A stretch of 62,625 nt of DNA from an uncultured Eggerthella sp. (GCA_900538545.1 UPYK01000011.1:1-62625); one strand, 5' to 3'; shown: positions 43,624-53,531, counted from the first letter of the stretch. Notes: generated by a model not told the origin, from the sequence alone. Translations and numbers: made by a program.

Positions 43624-44658
43624 ATGAAGCCTTTCGAGCACTACATCTACATTCTGGAATGCGGAGACAGCAGCCTTTACACGGGATACACCACCGATGT
43701 CGAGGCGCGCGTTTCCGCACATCAAGCTGGCACTGGTGCCAAGTACACGAAATCGCACGCGCCCGTACGCTTGATCGCGCAAGCCCGCTTCTATTCGAAA
43801 GAACGTGCCATGAGCGCAGAAGCGCACTTCAAGCAACTCGACCGCGCTCAAAAAGACGCGCTGCTCGCCAAAGCTAAGGATGCGCCCTTGGAAGAGATCC
43901 TTCGAAACGAGCTTCCTGGCTTCGGCGAAGACACCGCTGGCGAGTTCGTCTGCCGCAGCTTGGAAGCGAATGTCGATCTGGATTACCGCGCTTTCCATTC
44001 GCGACTCGTACCGAATGTGGATCCCAAGACCATCGCAGGCGTTCGAACGCCTGCACTTCGCAAGATAGCCAAAGAGCTCGCTAAGCGAGATGACGTTGAC
44101 ACGTTTCTGCGCGCGCTCCCCCATCGGCTCTTCGACGAAAACCAAGTACATGCCTTCACGATCGGCGCAGAGCGCGACTACGATAAAGCGCTCAAGCTCT
44201 ACGAGCGCTTCCTTCCTTTCGTGAATAACTGGGCAACCTGCGACCAGCTTCCCACCAAAACATTCGCGAAGCGCCCAGAAGAAACGCTTGACCAGGTCAA
44301 GCGCTGGCTTGCTTCAGATCATTGCTACACGATTCGCTTTGCCATCGGTATCCTTATGGGGCTTTATCTTGGCGAACTGTTCGAGCCCCGCTTTTGTGAA
44401 TGGGTCGCAGCTACACGCATGCCCAACAGCGAAGCCCACCCCGCCACCGAAGATGACATCTACTATGTGGACATGATGCGTGCCTGGTATTTCGCTGAAG
44501 CGCTCGCAAAGCAGGAAGCTGCTGCGCTTCCATACTTGGAACGCCAAGGTGATGAAGCCCTGCTCGATGAATGGACGCGCCGCAAAGCGATCCAAAAAGC
44601 TATCGAGAGCCGGCGCATCGCTGCCAGCATGAAAGACTATTTGCGCACGCTGCGCTAA
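43624..44658 (+). CDS. Fusion of GIY-YIG nuclease domain and AlkD-like DNA glycosylase
   Basis: Residues 1-85 are a GIY-YIG domain of the UPF0213/YhbQ type (YIYI at 7-10, YTG at 19-21, R29, K43). Residues ~115-344 are an AlkD-like HEAT-repeat DNA glycosylase: RTPALRKIAKELAK, then W203 and D207 with the same Trp-x3-Asp spacing as Bacillus AlkD, and R238 near the position of its Arg148. The domains are joined in one frame by a ~30-residue linker (PGFGEDTAG). The product could excise alkylated bases and nick DNA in one polypeptide. It stands alone and rightward. The ATG has no strong ribosome site. Confidence 0.88.
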   Translation: MKPFEHYIYILECGDSSLYTGYTTDVEARVSAHQAGTGAKYTKSHAPVRLIAQARFYSKERAMSAEAHFKQLDRAQKDALLAKAKDAPLEEILRNELPGFGEDTAGEFVCRSLEANVDLDYRAFHSRLVPNVDPKTIAGVRTPALRKIAKELAKRDDVDTFLRALPHRLFDENQVHAFTIGAERDYDKALKLYERFLPFVNNWATCDQLPTKTFAKRPEETLDQVKRWLASDHCYTIRFAIGILMGLYLGELFEPRFCEWVAATRMPNSEAHPATEDDIYYVDMMRAWYFAEALAKQEAAALPYLERQGDEALLDEWTRRKAIQKAIESRRIAASMKDYLRTLR

Positions 44659-44737
44659 CAGGGTACGCGCACGGTTCAACCTTCTTGCAAGGAATGCAAC
44701 GATTCACGCGCGCTCTCTTCTTTCGCTCACAACCACG

Positions 44738-44787
44738 ATGTCGAAGCGATCGCGCTTGCTCACCATGCCGAAGCGATCGCACTTGCT
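44738..44787. repeat. Tandem 23-nt repeats (27-bp period)
   Basis: ATGYCGAAGCGATCGCRCTTGCT occurs twice, differing at two bases, in the gap between the converging fusion gene and the yxeA-like gene. Each copy holds GCGATCGC and can form a 5-bp stem with an ATCG loop. No coding or known terminator role. Confidence 0.5.
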
Positions 44788-44812
44788 GCAACAATGCGCT
44801 CTCAAAACCGAT

Positions 44813-45175
44813 CTAGCGCCTATAAGCTTCCTGGACAACAGGCGGAAGCTCGTCGAAACGAACCTCTTGCCAACCGATCACGCCCTGGATCGGTCGCTCC
44901 TGCAGTTTGAGGTAGCGCCCTTCGGTAAGTTCTCGTTCAGTACCGAACACCACGTTGGCTTCTGCACCATCTTCGGTGTATGCCGGAAGCGAATACTTAT
45001 ACGACATTCCTCCGTTTAGCTTGATGATGCCCTTATCAGGTTCGATCTGTTCAACCTTGCTATTATCGACCTGTGTATAGCAGGTGCGTTCTCCCCCAAA
45101 GAACCCAGCGCCCAGAAAAACCAAAGCAACTACGATAAGAGCAAGGGAGAATAAGGGCATGACTCTGGTTTTCAT
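44813..45175 (-). CDS. YxeA-family secreted or membrane-anchored protein
   Basis: A 120-aa protein of the YxeA/DUF1093 family. An N-terminal helix (about 7-27) may be a signal anchor, then the conserved pattern CYTQVDN, SYKYSLPAYTEDG and GRYLKLQ, ending VRFDELPPVV. The function of the family is not known. The ~390 bases upstream hold no gene and no clear promoter. Confidence 0.75.
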   Translation of the reverse strand: MKTRVMPLFSLALIVVALVFLGAGFFGGERTCYTQVDNSKVEQIEPDKGIIKLNGGMSYKYSLPAYTEDGAEANVVFGTERELTEGRYLKLQERPIQGVIGWQEVRFDELPPVVQEAYRR

Positions 45176-45567
45176 GATGCCTCCATCGGGTCGAACATTC
45201 CACTTGATTCAAGCTTAGGGGCTTGCCATGGGCGCTGCCATTCATCTTCCTTACATAAAGAGAACAATCTTGTAAGGATCTTGAGGTGCCAAAGTGCCCG
45301 GCAAGGACGATCGCATAGCGTACCCGACAAATATCCTTAAGCGCCCAAACCATCGCACCCGAATCGAGATGAGCGACAACGCGCCAAAAACAGGATTTTC
45401 CGCCTCTCCTCTGAACCCTTTTGTCACTTTGTTCTTAGGCTTATTGCAAGTCATTAACAACTGATCGCTGACCGGCGATCTCGACAAAAAGAGCGCTAGG
45501 CTAAATAGGTGTTGCAGCTCTTTCTGCAGCCATTCCAACAAGAACTACAAGAGAAAAGGAACCTATC
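45176..45567. other. Gene-free stretch
   Basis: A 392-base gap between the divergent yxeA-like gene and the charged small protein gene. It presumably holds both promoters. No tRNA, riboswitch or convincing hairpin was seen. AAAGGA near 45557 is the ribosome site of the small protein. Confidence 0.5.
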
Positions 45568-45828
45568 ATGACTCTCGAAATACCGAACGAACGCCAAGAT
45601 GAACATGAAGAACATCTTCATGAAGAAGAAAAGGCCAAGCACATCAAAGACCGCCGCGGCGAATACTACCAAGAGCGTCGTGAAGATCTGAGCCACGATG
45701 CCGATCGCTATGATCGCTCATTGCGTGACGAGATCCATTTCGCCGAAAAGGGCGAACGACGCGAACAGAATGTTGCCGATTCCGAAATCAAAGAGACCGT
45801 AGACACTGAACTTCGTAACGAAGATTAG
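45568..45828 (+). CDS. Small highly charged protein of unknown function
   Basis: An 86-aa hydrophilic protein: Glu, Asp, Lys, Arg and His make up more than half of it, with no hydrophobic segment and no cysteine. A helix or coiled coil is likely throughout. AAAGGA precedes the ATG. It ends 19 bases before the first YhgE/Pip gene, in the same direction, so it is probably expressed with it. No family recognised; it lacks the WXG motif of ESX substrates. Confidence 0.7.
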   Translation: MTLEIPNERQDEHEEHLHEEEKAKHIKDRRGEYYQERREDLSHDADRYDRSLRDEIHFAEKGERREQNVADSEIKETVDTELRNED

Positions 45829-45847
45829 GCTTTCTCAGGAAGACGTC

Positions 45848-48454
45848 ATGCTCGATCGCGCACGAAAATATCTCTCGATCATCCTGCAGATATTCGTGCG
45901 CGACTTGAAGCGGCTCGTTGTCAATCCAGTCGCCTGCATCATCTTGGCGGGCGTCTGCATCCTGCCCGCGCTCTACGCCTGGTACACCATCGAAACGATG
46001 TGGGATCCTTACGCCAACACCGGCTCGATCAAAGTGGCGGTGGTAAATGAGGACAAGGGTGCCGACTCAAACTACACAGGCAAGATAAACATCGGTCAGG
46101 AAGTGGTCGATAAGCTTCACAGCGATCACGAGCTCGATTGGCAGTTCGTCTCAAAAGATGAAGCCATGGACGGCGTTTACTCGAGCGAATACTACGCAGC
46201 GCTCATCTTCCCCGAGAACTTCAGCGAAGACTTCATCAGCGTCTTCAGCGGCAATTTCACCCAACCCAAGATCGAATACTACGTTAATGAGAAGCTTTCT
46301 GGCTCAGGAACGAAAGTCACCGATTCAGCTGCTTCCAAGATCGAGACCACGATCGATGAATCGTTCGTCTCTCAGGTAAGCGACAAGGTCGTTGAGATCG
46401 CGCAACGAACGGGCGGCGCAGTGCACGATAAGGGCGAACAGTCCACATCGCTCCTATCCCACAGCATTGAAGAAGCAAAGAATGCGATCGATCAAAACCG
46501 CACGATGGTGAACGATCTCACACCCACCATCGATAGCTCCATTCGCTCGGTAGATTCTTCGAACGATCTGCTCAAGAAGCTTGTCGCTTCGCTGCCCGCG
46601 CTCGATACCCGTCTCGATTCCGCTTCCACTTCGCTCGAGAACATCCGCAAAACGCTCAACGACTACAGCGCAACACTTTCAACGAAAGTTACCGAGAGCG
46701 CGCTCGCGCTCACACAAGCAGCCGTGGATATCAATCTTGCTTCGGCCCAGATCGCAGGCGACATCCAAACGGCGAAAGCCAACGTCGATACCGCGCTTGG
46801 TGAAGCGCACGAGCTTGTCAGCTACAACGACCAACTGCTCGAATCGCTGCGTAACTCCCCTGTTGCCTCTACCGACCAAGTGCAAAAGGCCATCAGCGAT
46901 ATCGAAGCGCAGAACGCGAGCCTCTCTTCTACCATCACCTCGCTCGAGCAGCTCGCAAACCAGCTCGACAACAATGCGCAAGCGGTCAAGAATGCCACAG
47001 ACACCGTGGCCAACGTAGCAAAAACAAGTGCGGACAACCTTCAAAAGAGCGCGAAGGATTTCCAGATCACCATCTTGCCCGAGATCGACACGAGCCTCGA
47101 CAGCCTCGCATCAGCGATCGGAACCTTGCGGGGCGCGACCGAATCGCTTCACACGCTCTTCGATCAAGAGAGCACGCTCCTAACGCAGCTTGCCTCGATG
47201 CTCGAGCAGTCGAAATCCATCTGTGCGGAAGTAGGCCTCTCGCTCGAAGCACTAGAGAACAACCTCGAATCAACCTACACCGATCTTCGCTCGCTCCAGA
47301 ATTCCGCTTCGTTCAAAGAGCTCACCACCCTGCTGGGCATGAATCCCGATGATGTTTCTTCGTTCATGTCTTCCCCGGTAAAGCTTGATACGGTCACGCT
47401 TTACCCCGTCAACCCTTACGGCTCGGGCATAGCACCTTTCTTCAGCAACCTGGCGCTTTGGGTGTGCGGATTCATCCTCATGGCCATCGTGCGTCTCCGC
47501 GTCGATCCAGAAGGCTTGCCAAGATTCTCGGCAACGCAGGCCTATTTCGGACGCTGGCTTTTTTACGTGAGCATCGGCATCATCCAAAGCCTCATCATCT
47601 GCATAGGCGATCTGGTACTAGGGATCCAATGCGAAAATCCTACCGCGTTCATCGGAGCAGGCGTGCTGGCTGGTTTCGTGTACGTGAACCTGCTCTACGC
47701 ACTCGCGTACAGCATGCGTCACATCGGAAAAGCGCTTGCGGTGGTTTTGCTCGTCTTGCAGATTCCTGGCTCATCAGGCATGTTCCCCGTCGAGATGATG
47801 CCCGAATTCTATCAGGTGCTCAATCCGCTCCTACCTTTCACTTATTCGATCGACGCGATGCGCGAAGCTATTGGCGGCATGTATGGAGCGCACTATCTTA
47901 TCGATATGCTCATCTTAGGCGGCTGCTTCATCCCTGTTGGTCTGTTCATCGGGCTTATAGGCGTTCACTTCGGTTACAACGTGAACACGCTCTTCGACGC
48001 GAAGCTCTCCCAAACTGAACTGTTCGCTTCCGAATCCGTGCCCAAAGGCGCCCAATGGTTCCGCTTGCGCCCCGTACTGCTGGCGCTCATGCAAACGAAG
48101 CAATACCGCGAAAAGATCATCGCGCGCGCTATGAGATTCGATACGAAATACCCACTGCTCATGAAGATCGGCTGGATCGCTCTGTTCGCGATGCCCATCC
48201 TCATGCTCGCTACGCTCATCCTCTTCGAAGGCTCTCCCAACGAAAAGCTCATTCTGCTCTCCTGGTTCATTCTCGGTACGCTCATAGTGGCTGGATACCA
48301 GATCATCATCCTGTTCCTTCATGCCGATATCCAATACCAGTTCAAACTTGCGCAAAGCGAACCGGCCTCCGATGCAGGGAAAATAGTGCAGCTTGAAACC
48401 CACGAAATGCCCGAACCCCTTCTGCGAAGCGGAGGTGGAGCGCGCGATGCATAA
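45848..48454 (+). CDS. YhgE/Pip domain membrane protein 1
   Basis: An 868-aa protein with the YhgE/Pip layout: one N-terminal helix (about 22-44), the hallmark WDPYANTGSIKVAVVNED after it, and a long extracellular coiled-coil region (about 170-500) rich in Ser, Thr and Leu. A cluster of five to six C-terminal helices (from ~540) resembles an ABC-2 permease, and two extra helices are near 770-825. In Firmicutes such proteins include the Pip phage receptor and the EsaA component of type VII secretion. Function here unknown. AGGAAGACGTC precedes the start. Its end overlaps the next gene. Confidence 0.88.
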   Translation: MLDRARKYLSIILQIFVRDLKRLVVNPVACIILAGVCILPALYAWYTIETMWDPYANTGSIKVAVVNEDKGADSNYTGKINIGQEVVDKLHSDHELDWQFVSKDEAMDGVYSSEYYAALIFPENFSEDFISVFSGNFTQPKIEYYVNEKLSGSGTKVTDSAASKIETTIDESFVSQVSDKVVEIAQRTGGAVHDKGEQSTSLLSHSIEEAKNAIDQNRTMVNDLTPTIDSSIRSVDSSNDLLKKLVASLPALDTRLDSASTSLENIRKTLNDYSATLSTKVTESALALTQAAVDINLASAQIAGDIQTAKANVDTALGEAHELVSYNDQLLESLRNSPVASTDQVQKAISDIEAQNASLSSTITSLEQLANQLDNNAQAVKNATDTVANVAKTSADNLQKSAKDFQITILPEIDTSLDSLASAIGTLRGATESLHTLFDQESTLLTQLASMLEQSKSICAEVGLSLEALENNLESTYTDLRSLQNSASFKELTTLLGMNPDDVSSFMSSPVKLDTVTLYPVNPYGSGIAPFFSNLALWVCGFILMAIVRLRVDPEGLPRFSATQAYFGRWLFYVSIGIIQSLIICIGDLVLGIQCENPTAFIGAGVLAGFVYVNLLYALAYSMRHIGKALAVVLLVLQIPGSSGMFPVEMMPEFYQVLNPLLPFTYSIDAMREAIGGMYGAHYLIDMLILGGCFIPVGLFIGLIGVHFGYNVNTLFDAKLSQTELFASESVPKGAQWFRLRPVLLALMQTKQYREKIIARAMRFDTKYPLLMKIGWIALFAMPILMLATLILFEGSPNEKLILLSWFILGTLIVAGYQIIILFLHADIQYQFKLAQSEPASDAGKIVQLETHEMPEPLLRSGGGARDA

Positions 48455-50603
48455 TATCCTCGCCATATTCAAGAACGATGTGCTCGCGCTCAAGACGAGT
48501 GTGATCGCCGCGATCGTTGCGATCGGTCTCATCCTCGTTCCGCCTATGTACGCTTGGCTTACCACGCTCGGCTTCTGGGATCCTTATGCCAACACCGGCT
48601 CGATCAAGGTGGCCGTTGCCAATGAAGACGAGGGCTATTCTTCGGCTCTTATCCCGACCAAGATAAATGCGGGCGACCAGGTCATAAGCGCGCTGCACGA
48701 AAACGACAGTTTCGACTGGATATTCGTCAGCGAACAGGAAGCAGTCGATGGCGCTCATTCGGGCGAATACTATGCAGCGATCGTCATCCCTAAGGACTTC
48801 ACGAAGAACCTGATGACCGTTTTCAGCGACCACGCAACCAAAGCGGAGATCACCTATTACACCAATGAGAAGGAGAACGCCATCGCACCGCGCGTTACCG
48901 CCGAAGGAGCTACCGAGCTGCAGGACGAGATCGACCAGACCTTCACGAAAACGGTCGCGAATATCGCGCTCTCAACAACGAGCAGCCTTACCGATTTCCT
49001 CAACGGCGACAACATCATGAACTATGCTTCGCTACTCCTGCATGAACTCGATAATGCCGTCGAAGACCTTGATGCCGCACAGCTCGAAGTGAAGGGTCTC
49101 TCCTCCATGGTCGGCGACAGCGCAACGCTCCTTGCGGGAAGCAGCACGCTTCTTGGCAACACGAAAAACGCCACGAACACCACCAACGAGCTCCTTTCTG
49201 AAGCCTCAACGGGGCTTTCATCAGCCGATGAAGCACTCGGCAACATCACCGATGAAGTGAATGGCGCGATCACGTCGAACGCGAACAGCTACGATGAACT
49301 TTCGTCCGCGATCAATGCTGCCCTTGATTCTGCGAGCCAAGACCCTGCCGCCACCGAGCAGCTGCTGGGTAGCATATCTGGATCCCTCGCTTCTACCAAA
49401 ACACTGTATGAGCAGATGAAGAACGATCTGCAGGCCGCAGGCGTTTCCGGCACCGCGCTCGATACGATCGATGCTGCCATTGCCACGCTCGATCGTTTGC
49501 AGCAAGCCGTCGATAGCGCGAAGACCGACGTGAGCACGATAAGCACGACCACTGCAGATGCGCGCACCAAGATCAACGAAGAGCTCGCGAACGCGAAGAA
49601 GGACATCACGGAAATGAACTCTTCGCTCGAAGAAACGCTCAAGCAGCAAACGGCGAGCTTGGCGTCAGATCTTTCCGCACTCAAGTCATCGAGCGTCGAG
49701 TTGAGCGATTCGCTCACCGAAATATCCAACAACCTTTCTGGCACAGCGAACAATCTCTCGACGAACATGGAAGCGCTTCAGGGTTCCCTCGATAACACCG
49801 CGAACGTGCTTGGTACGATCAAGAGCAACCTCGCTAAAACACGCGATGACCTTAAAGAGGCCATCAGCACGAGCGATATCGATGAGATCCGCAAGATCAT
49901 CGGCAACAATCCAGAAGCCATCGCTGCGTTCCTGTCTGCCCCGACCGTTCTTGAGAAACACCCCGTCTATGAGATGAAGAGCAACGGCGACACGATGAGC
50001 GCCTTCTATTCTTCGCTCTCCCTCTGGATCGGAGCGATCTTCCTCGTTGCGCTCACGAGCGTGAATCCCACGAAGCGCAGGCTCGAAGGCCTTAAAGACG
50101 TGAAGCCCCACCAGGTCTATTTGGGGCGCTATGGCATCTTCGCCTGCATCGCTATCCTGCAAGGGATCGTACTCTGCATCGGAAACGTCTTCTTCGTGGG
50201 TGTTCAGTGCGAGCACTTCTGGCTCTATCTGCTGGCATGCATATTCTGCGCGATCGTTTTCTCGAACATCGTCTATACGCTCACGACCTGTTTTGGAAAC
50301 GTGGGTAAAGCTATCGCGATCATCGCACTTGTGATGCAGCTTGGCGGATCGGGCGGCATCTTCCCCATTCAGATGTCGGCGCCCTTCTTCCAAGCAATCT
50401 ACCCGTGGCTTCCCTTCGCTCATTCCATGGAAGCATTCCAAGGATGCATTGCGGGCATCTATGGCATGCAATATTGGATCTCGATGCTGTGCTTAGGCGG
50501 ATTCTTGGCCGTCTCGCTCGTGTTCGGTCTCGCACTGCACAAGCCCCTTGCGAAGCTCAACAGCTTCGTCGTGAAGAAGCTCGACGAAACCCAACTACTC
50601 TAG
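48447..50603 (+). CDS. YhgE/Pip domain membrane protein 2
   Basis: A 718-aa paralogue of the previous protein, with WDPYANTGSIKVAVANEDEG shortly after the N-terminal helix, a Ser/Thr-rich helical central region (about 170-480), and five to six C-terminal helices (from ~520). It starts eight bases before the previous stop, so the pair are coupled and may form a heteromeric complex. The frame extends 18 codons further upstream without family similarity. Confidence 0.88.
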   Translation: MHNILAIFKNDVLALKTSVIAAIVAIGLILVPPMYAWLTTLGFWDPYANTGSIKVAVANEDEGYSSALIPTKINAGDQVISALHENDSFDWIFVSEQEAVDGAHSGEYYAAIVIPKDFTKNLMTVFSDHATKAEITYYTNEKENAIAPRVTAEGATELQDEIDQTFTKTVANIALSTTSSLTDFLNGDNIMNYASLLLHELDNAVEDLDAAQLEVKGLSSMVGDSATLLAGSSTLLGNTKNATNTTNELLSEASTGLSSADEALGNITDEVNGAITSNANSYDELSSAINAALDSASQDPAATEQLLGSISGSLASTKTLYEQMKNDLQAAGVSGTALDTIDAAIATLDRLQQAVDSAKTDVSTISTTTADARTKINEELANAKKDITEMNSSLEETLKQQTASLASDLSALKSSSVELSDSLTEISNNLSGTANNLSTNMEALQGSLDNTANVLGTIKSNLAKTRDDLKEAISTSDIDEIRKIIGNNPEAIAAFLSAPTVLEKHPVYEMKSNGDTMSAFYSSLSLWIGAIFLVALTSVNPTKRRLEGLKDVKPHQVYLGRYGIFACIAILQGIVLCIGNVFFVGVQCEHFWLYLLACIFCAIVFSNIVYTLTTCFGNVGKAIAIIALVMQLGGSGGIFPIQMSAPFFQAIYPWLPFAHSMEAFQGCIAGIYGMQYWISMLCLGGFLAVSLVFGLALHKPLAKLNSFVVKKLDETQLL

Positions 50604-50671
50604 AACTCCAGACAACCTCTAGGAAAAAATAGGAACGCGAATCAGGCTCTCCTTAACGCAGAGTGACCGAT

Positions 50672-52867
50672 CTATTTCTGCTTTCCCGGAACATATTTGC
50701 CATCGGCGCCCACGTATTTGTCGCCGATCCAGGTGTTGACCGCCATCACACCGTTAGCATCAACGTAATAACTATCCTCTATCCAGCAATTCGTCTGCAT
50801 GGCGCCTGATGTATCGTAGTAATACCACTTCGAGCTTTCCTTCGCCCAACCGGTCTTCATGACGCCGGCAGTATCGAAGGAATAAGTCTTTCCGTCGATG
50901 ACCTTCTTGCCACGCACCATCAGCCCCGTAGCCGGATCGAGATAATGCCAATTTCCCTCAGACTTGATCCAGCCAGAAGCGCGCGCCCCAGAAGCATCCA
51001 GATAGCACCACTCTTTCGCGGCAACAAACTTGCCATCATCCCCACGATTGTTGTAGAGCGGACGCCCGTAGCCAGCGATCCTGGCCGCATTCAGCGCATA
51101 TTCACGTTTGGCAACCTGATCGGAACTGTTGCCTTCCACGGTGTAGATCTTTCCATTTTTCACCGAATAAACGATGCCCGTATGATTGATGCGCTCACTG
51201 CTCTGGAAGAAGACCTGGTCGCCCACTTGCGGCGCGCTCGTATACCACGACATCTGGTCCTTGAAGAGCTGCGCGGAAACGGGCGTGTAATCGTTGAAGG
51301 CACCGCCCAAAAGACCACGCGCGTTTTCGACGCCAAAGGCCTGCACGAAACACCAATCCACGAATGCATCGCACCAAGCATCAGCGTAATCCATGGTGAG
51401 CGGGTCGATCTTGTTCATGTCGCGGCCGTATTTCGTATGATTGCCCGGCCCCGCATTGGCGAACTTCTCGTCCAGCATCGCGTCGGTCGCTTTTTCGCGA
51501 TACCCCACCTCTGCCAGCGCGATATCGATCACCTTCTGCTTGTCGAAGAACATGCCATTGGCCAAACCATCAGCGCTTCCTTGGCTGAGCCAACCCGTGA
51601 ACATCGCGCCGCTCTTCATCATGAAGTAATCGGCTTTCCCGTCGTTGATCCACGTGCCCGAAGCCATGAGGCCTTGCTTCTCAGGTGAGAGCCAATACCA
51701 CTTTCCGCCTGACTTATGCCAGCCGGTCTTCAGTGCACCTGAAGCCGTTGCATAGTACCAGTCGCTCCCAACCTGCGCCCAGTTGTTCGCAGCCATCGCA
51801 CCCGAAGCGCTCGAAACATACCAGGTATCGCCAACTTGATAGTGGCCTGTTTTCATCTTGCCTTCCGAAGCGGGATCGAGGTAATACCACGTACCCGCGA
51901 GCTTCTTCCAACCCGTGAACATCGCGCCCGAAGCGTTCAGATAGTACCAGCTATTCTTATACAACTGCCAGCCCGTCTTCATCGCGCCCGAAGCACTGAG
52001 GTAATACCACGCTTCGCCGTCCTTCACCCAGCTTTCGCTTGCCATGCATCCGTTTTTCGAAGGCTCGAGCCAGTACCATTTTCCACCCGACTTGTGCCAG
52101 CCGGTCTTGAGTGCACCAGAAGCTGTTGCATAGTACCAATCGTTGCCAAGTTTGATCCACTTGTTCGCAGCCATCGCGCCCGATTCGTTCGACGCATACC
52201 AGGCATCTCCCACCTGATAGAGCCCCGTTCTCATGGCTGCATCGGCCGGATCGAGGTAATACCACGCTCCGCCTGATTTGAGCCAGCCAGTCTTCGCCTT
52301 GCCCGCTGCATCGAAGTAGTACCACTTGTTATTGATGAGCTGCCAACCTGCGCTGTATCCTTCTGGAATCCCCGCAGCAGGCGTGATCGCATCTTCAGGG
52401 TTCTGCGAAGGTTGCGAAGCATTGGGAGATGAAGGGCTTGCCGTGGTGATCGCGTCATCGTCATCTGAAGCTGCTGCCTCGCTCTTCCCCGTAATAGCAG
52501 CTTCCACGTTCGAACCAACAGCTTTGTCATCTGAAGCTGGCGTTCCTACTGCACCTGCATTCTCCTGTGAAGCACTAACGTTCGCCTCTTGAAGATCGGC
52601 GCTCTGAAGCTCGTTGCTCGCTTGCGATACAGGCTGCTCAGCAGCCATATTCTGCGCAGACATCCCATCTTCGCTCACTGCTGATCGCGCATCCGAAGCC
52701 TCAGCAGCAGCCATCGCTTGGCCATCTTGCGCATACGCATGAGGCGGATTCAAAAGGAAACCCAACCCAAGCGCAAGGGCGAGAACAAGCGCAAACGCAA
52801 TGCCAGCCAGAGTGTTTCGTTTGATCGTTTTGTTTTCTGGAGTCAAAGAGTTCGAAAGATGCAGCAT
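50672..52867 (-). CDS. Secreted CHAP hydrolase with cell-wall-binding repeats
   Basis: A 731-aa exported protein. The signal peptide covers 1-46, with likely cleavage after AYA, followed by a Ser/Ala/Glu-rich region to about 170. A first block of choline-binding-type repeats (GWxxxxxxWYYxxxxGxMxTG) runs to about 425. A CHAP domain (about 440-600) has its catalytic Cys in DAWCDAFVDW and His in NHTGIVYS, and a second repeat block closes the protein. It probably cleaves peptidoglycan at the surface while bound to wall teichoic-like polymers. The two central repeat blocks are a recent duplication (see findings). Confidence 0.88.
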   Translation of the reverse strand: MLHLSNSLTPENKTIKRNTLAGIAFALVLALALGLGFLLNPPHAYAQDGQAMAAAEASDARSAVSEDGMSAQNMAAEQPVSQASNELQSADLQEANVSASQENAGAVGTPASDDKAVGSNVEAAITGKSEAAASDDDDAITTASPSSPNASQPSQNPEDAITPAAGIPEGYSAGWQLINNKWYYFDAAGKAKTGWLKSGGAWYYLDPADAAMRTGLYQVGDAWYASNESGAMAANKWIKLGNDWYYATASGALKTGWHKSGGKWYWLEPSKNGCMASESWVKDGEAWYYLSASGAMKTGWQLYKNSWYYLNASGAMFTGWKKLAGTWYYLDPASEGKMKTGHYQVGDTWYVSSASGAMAANNWAQVGSDWYYATASGALKTGWHKSGGKWYWLSPEKQGLMASGTWINDGKADYFMMKSGAMFTGWLSQGSADGLANGMFFDKQKVIDIALAEVGYREKATDAMLDEKFANAGPGNHTKYGRDMNKIDPLTMDYADAWCDAFVDWCFVQAFGVENARGLLGGAFNDYTPVSAQLFKDQMSWYTSAPQVGDQVFFQSSERINHTGIVYSVKNGKIYTVEGNSSDQVAKREYALNAARIAGYGRPLYNNRGDDGKFVAAKEWCYLDASGARASGWIKSEGNWHYLDPATGLMVRGKKVIDGKTYSFDTAGVMKTGWAKESSKWYYYDTSGAMQTNCWIEDSYYVDANGVMAVNTWIGDKYVGADGKYVPGKQK

Positions 52868-53165
52868 AAGTACACGACCTTCGTATCGATAGAATCGCTT
52901 AAGCTGCCATTATACTGCCATCGCCATGCTACTTTCAAACGTAATCCCTGATGCAGCTCCTAGAAACCCACCTATATCATGCGTGGGCAGCGCCATCTGC
53001 TCGGCCACGAACTTCACGCCGATCGTTCTTTTGATCATGAGAGAACACCGCGCTTTCAAGTCAAAGTATTGGAGCGATTCTCTAGAAACGATGGCTCCCT
53101 CTAGCCCCTACTGCTAACTCTTTGATACTATTCGCTGTAAACTTGCTCGATCGAAAGGAACTGTC

Positions 53166-53531
53166 ATGAAAATCGCGATCCCCAGCGAAAGCAACACTGG
53201 CCTCGATAGCATGCGCAGTGGTCATTTTGGACACGCTCCCTTTTTCACCATCGTCACCTATACCGACAACATGGACATCGAGAGTGTCGAATCTGTTAAA
53301 AATGTCGACCACGATACCGTAGGCTGCGGTGGTGTGATCGACTTCGTTTCTGGCCTTGATGTTGATGGAATTCTGGCAGCTGGCATGGGCATGCCGCCCT
53401 TCACGCGCTTCACCAATTCAGGAGTGCAGGTGTATTCAGATACCACCGAACCCAACGTAGGCAAAGTGGTGCAGCTGTTCGCCGAAGGCAAGGTCGCACC
53501 CATGGACCCAAGCGCAGCCTGCCGCCACTAA
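53166..53531 (+). CDS. NifX/NifB-like molybdenum-iron cofactor-binding family protein
   Basis: A 121-aa protein with the dinitrogenase Fe-Mo cofactor biosynthesis fold: MKIAIPSES, GHFGHAPFFTIV, and GCGGVIDFVSGLDVDGILAAGMG. AAAGGAACTG precedes the ATG. No nif genes are present, and such orphan proteins occur in many anaerobes, often next to Fe-S proteins. The actual cofactor handled is unknown. Confidence 0.8.
   Translation: MKIAIPSESNTGLDSMRSGHFGHAPFFTIVTYTDNMDIESVESVKNVDHDTVGCGGVIDFVSGLDVDGILAAGMGMPPFTRFTNSGVQVYSDTTEPNVGKVVQLFAEGKVAPMDPSAACRH

Noticed and set aside
52926..53117. 63-aa rightward frame between the CHAP gene and the NifX-like gene
   Set aside because: No ribosome site and no family similarity; likely chance in a short intergenic region.
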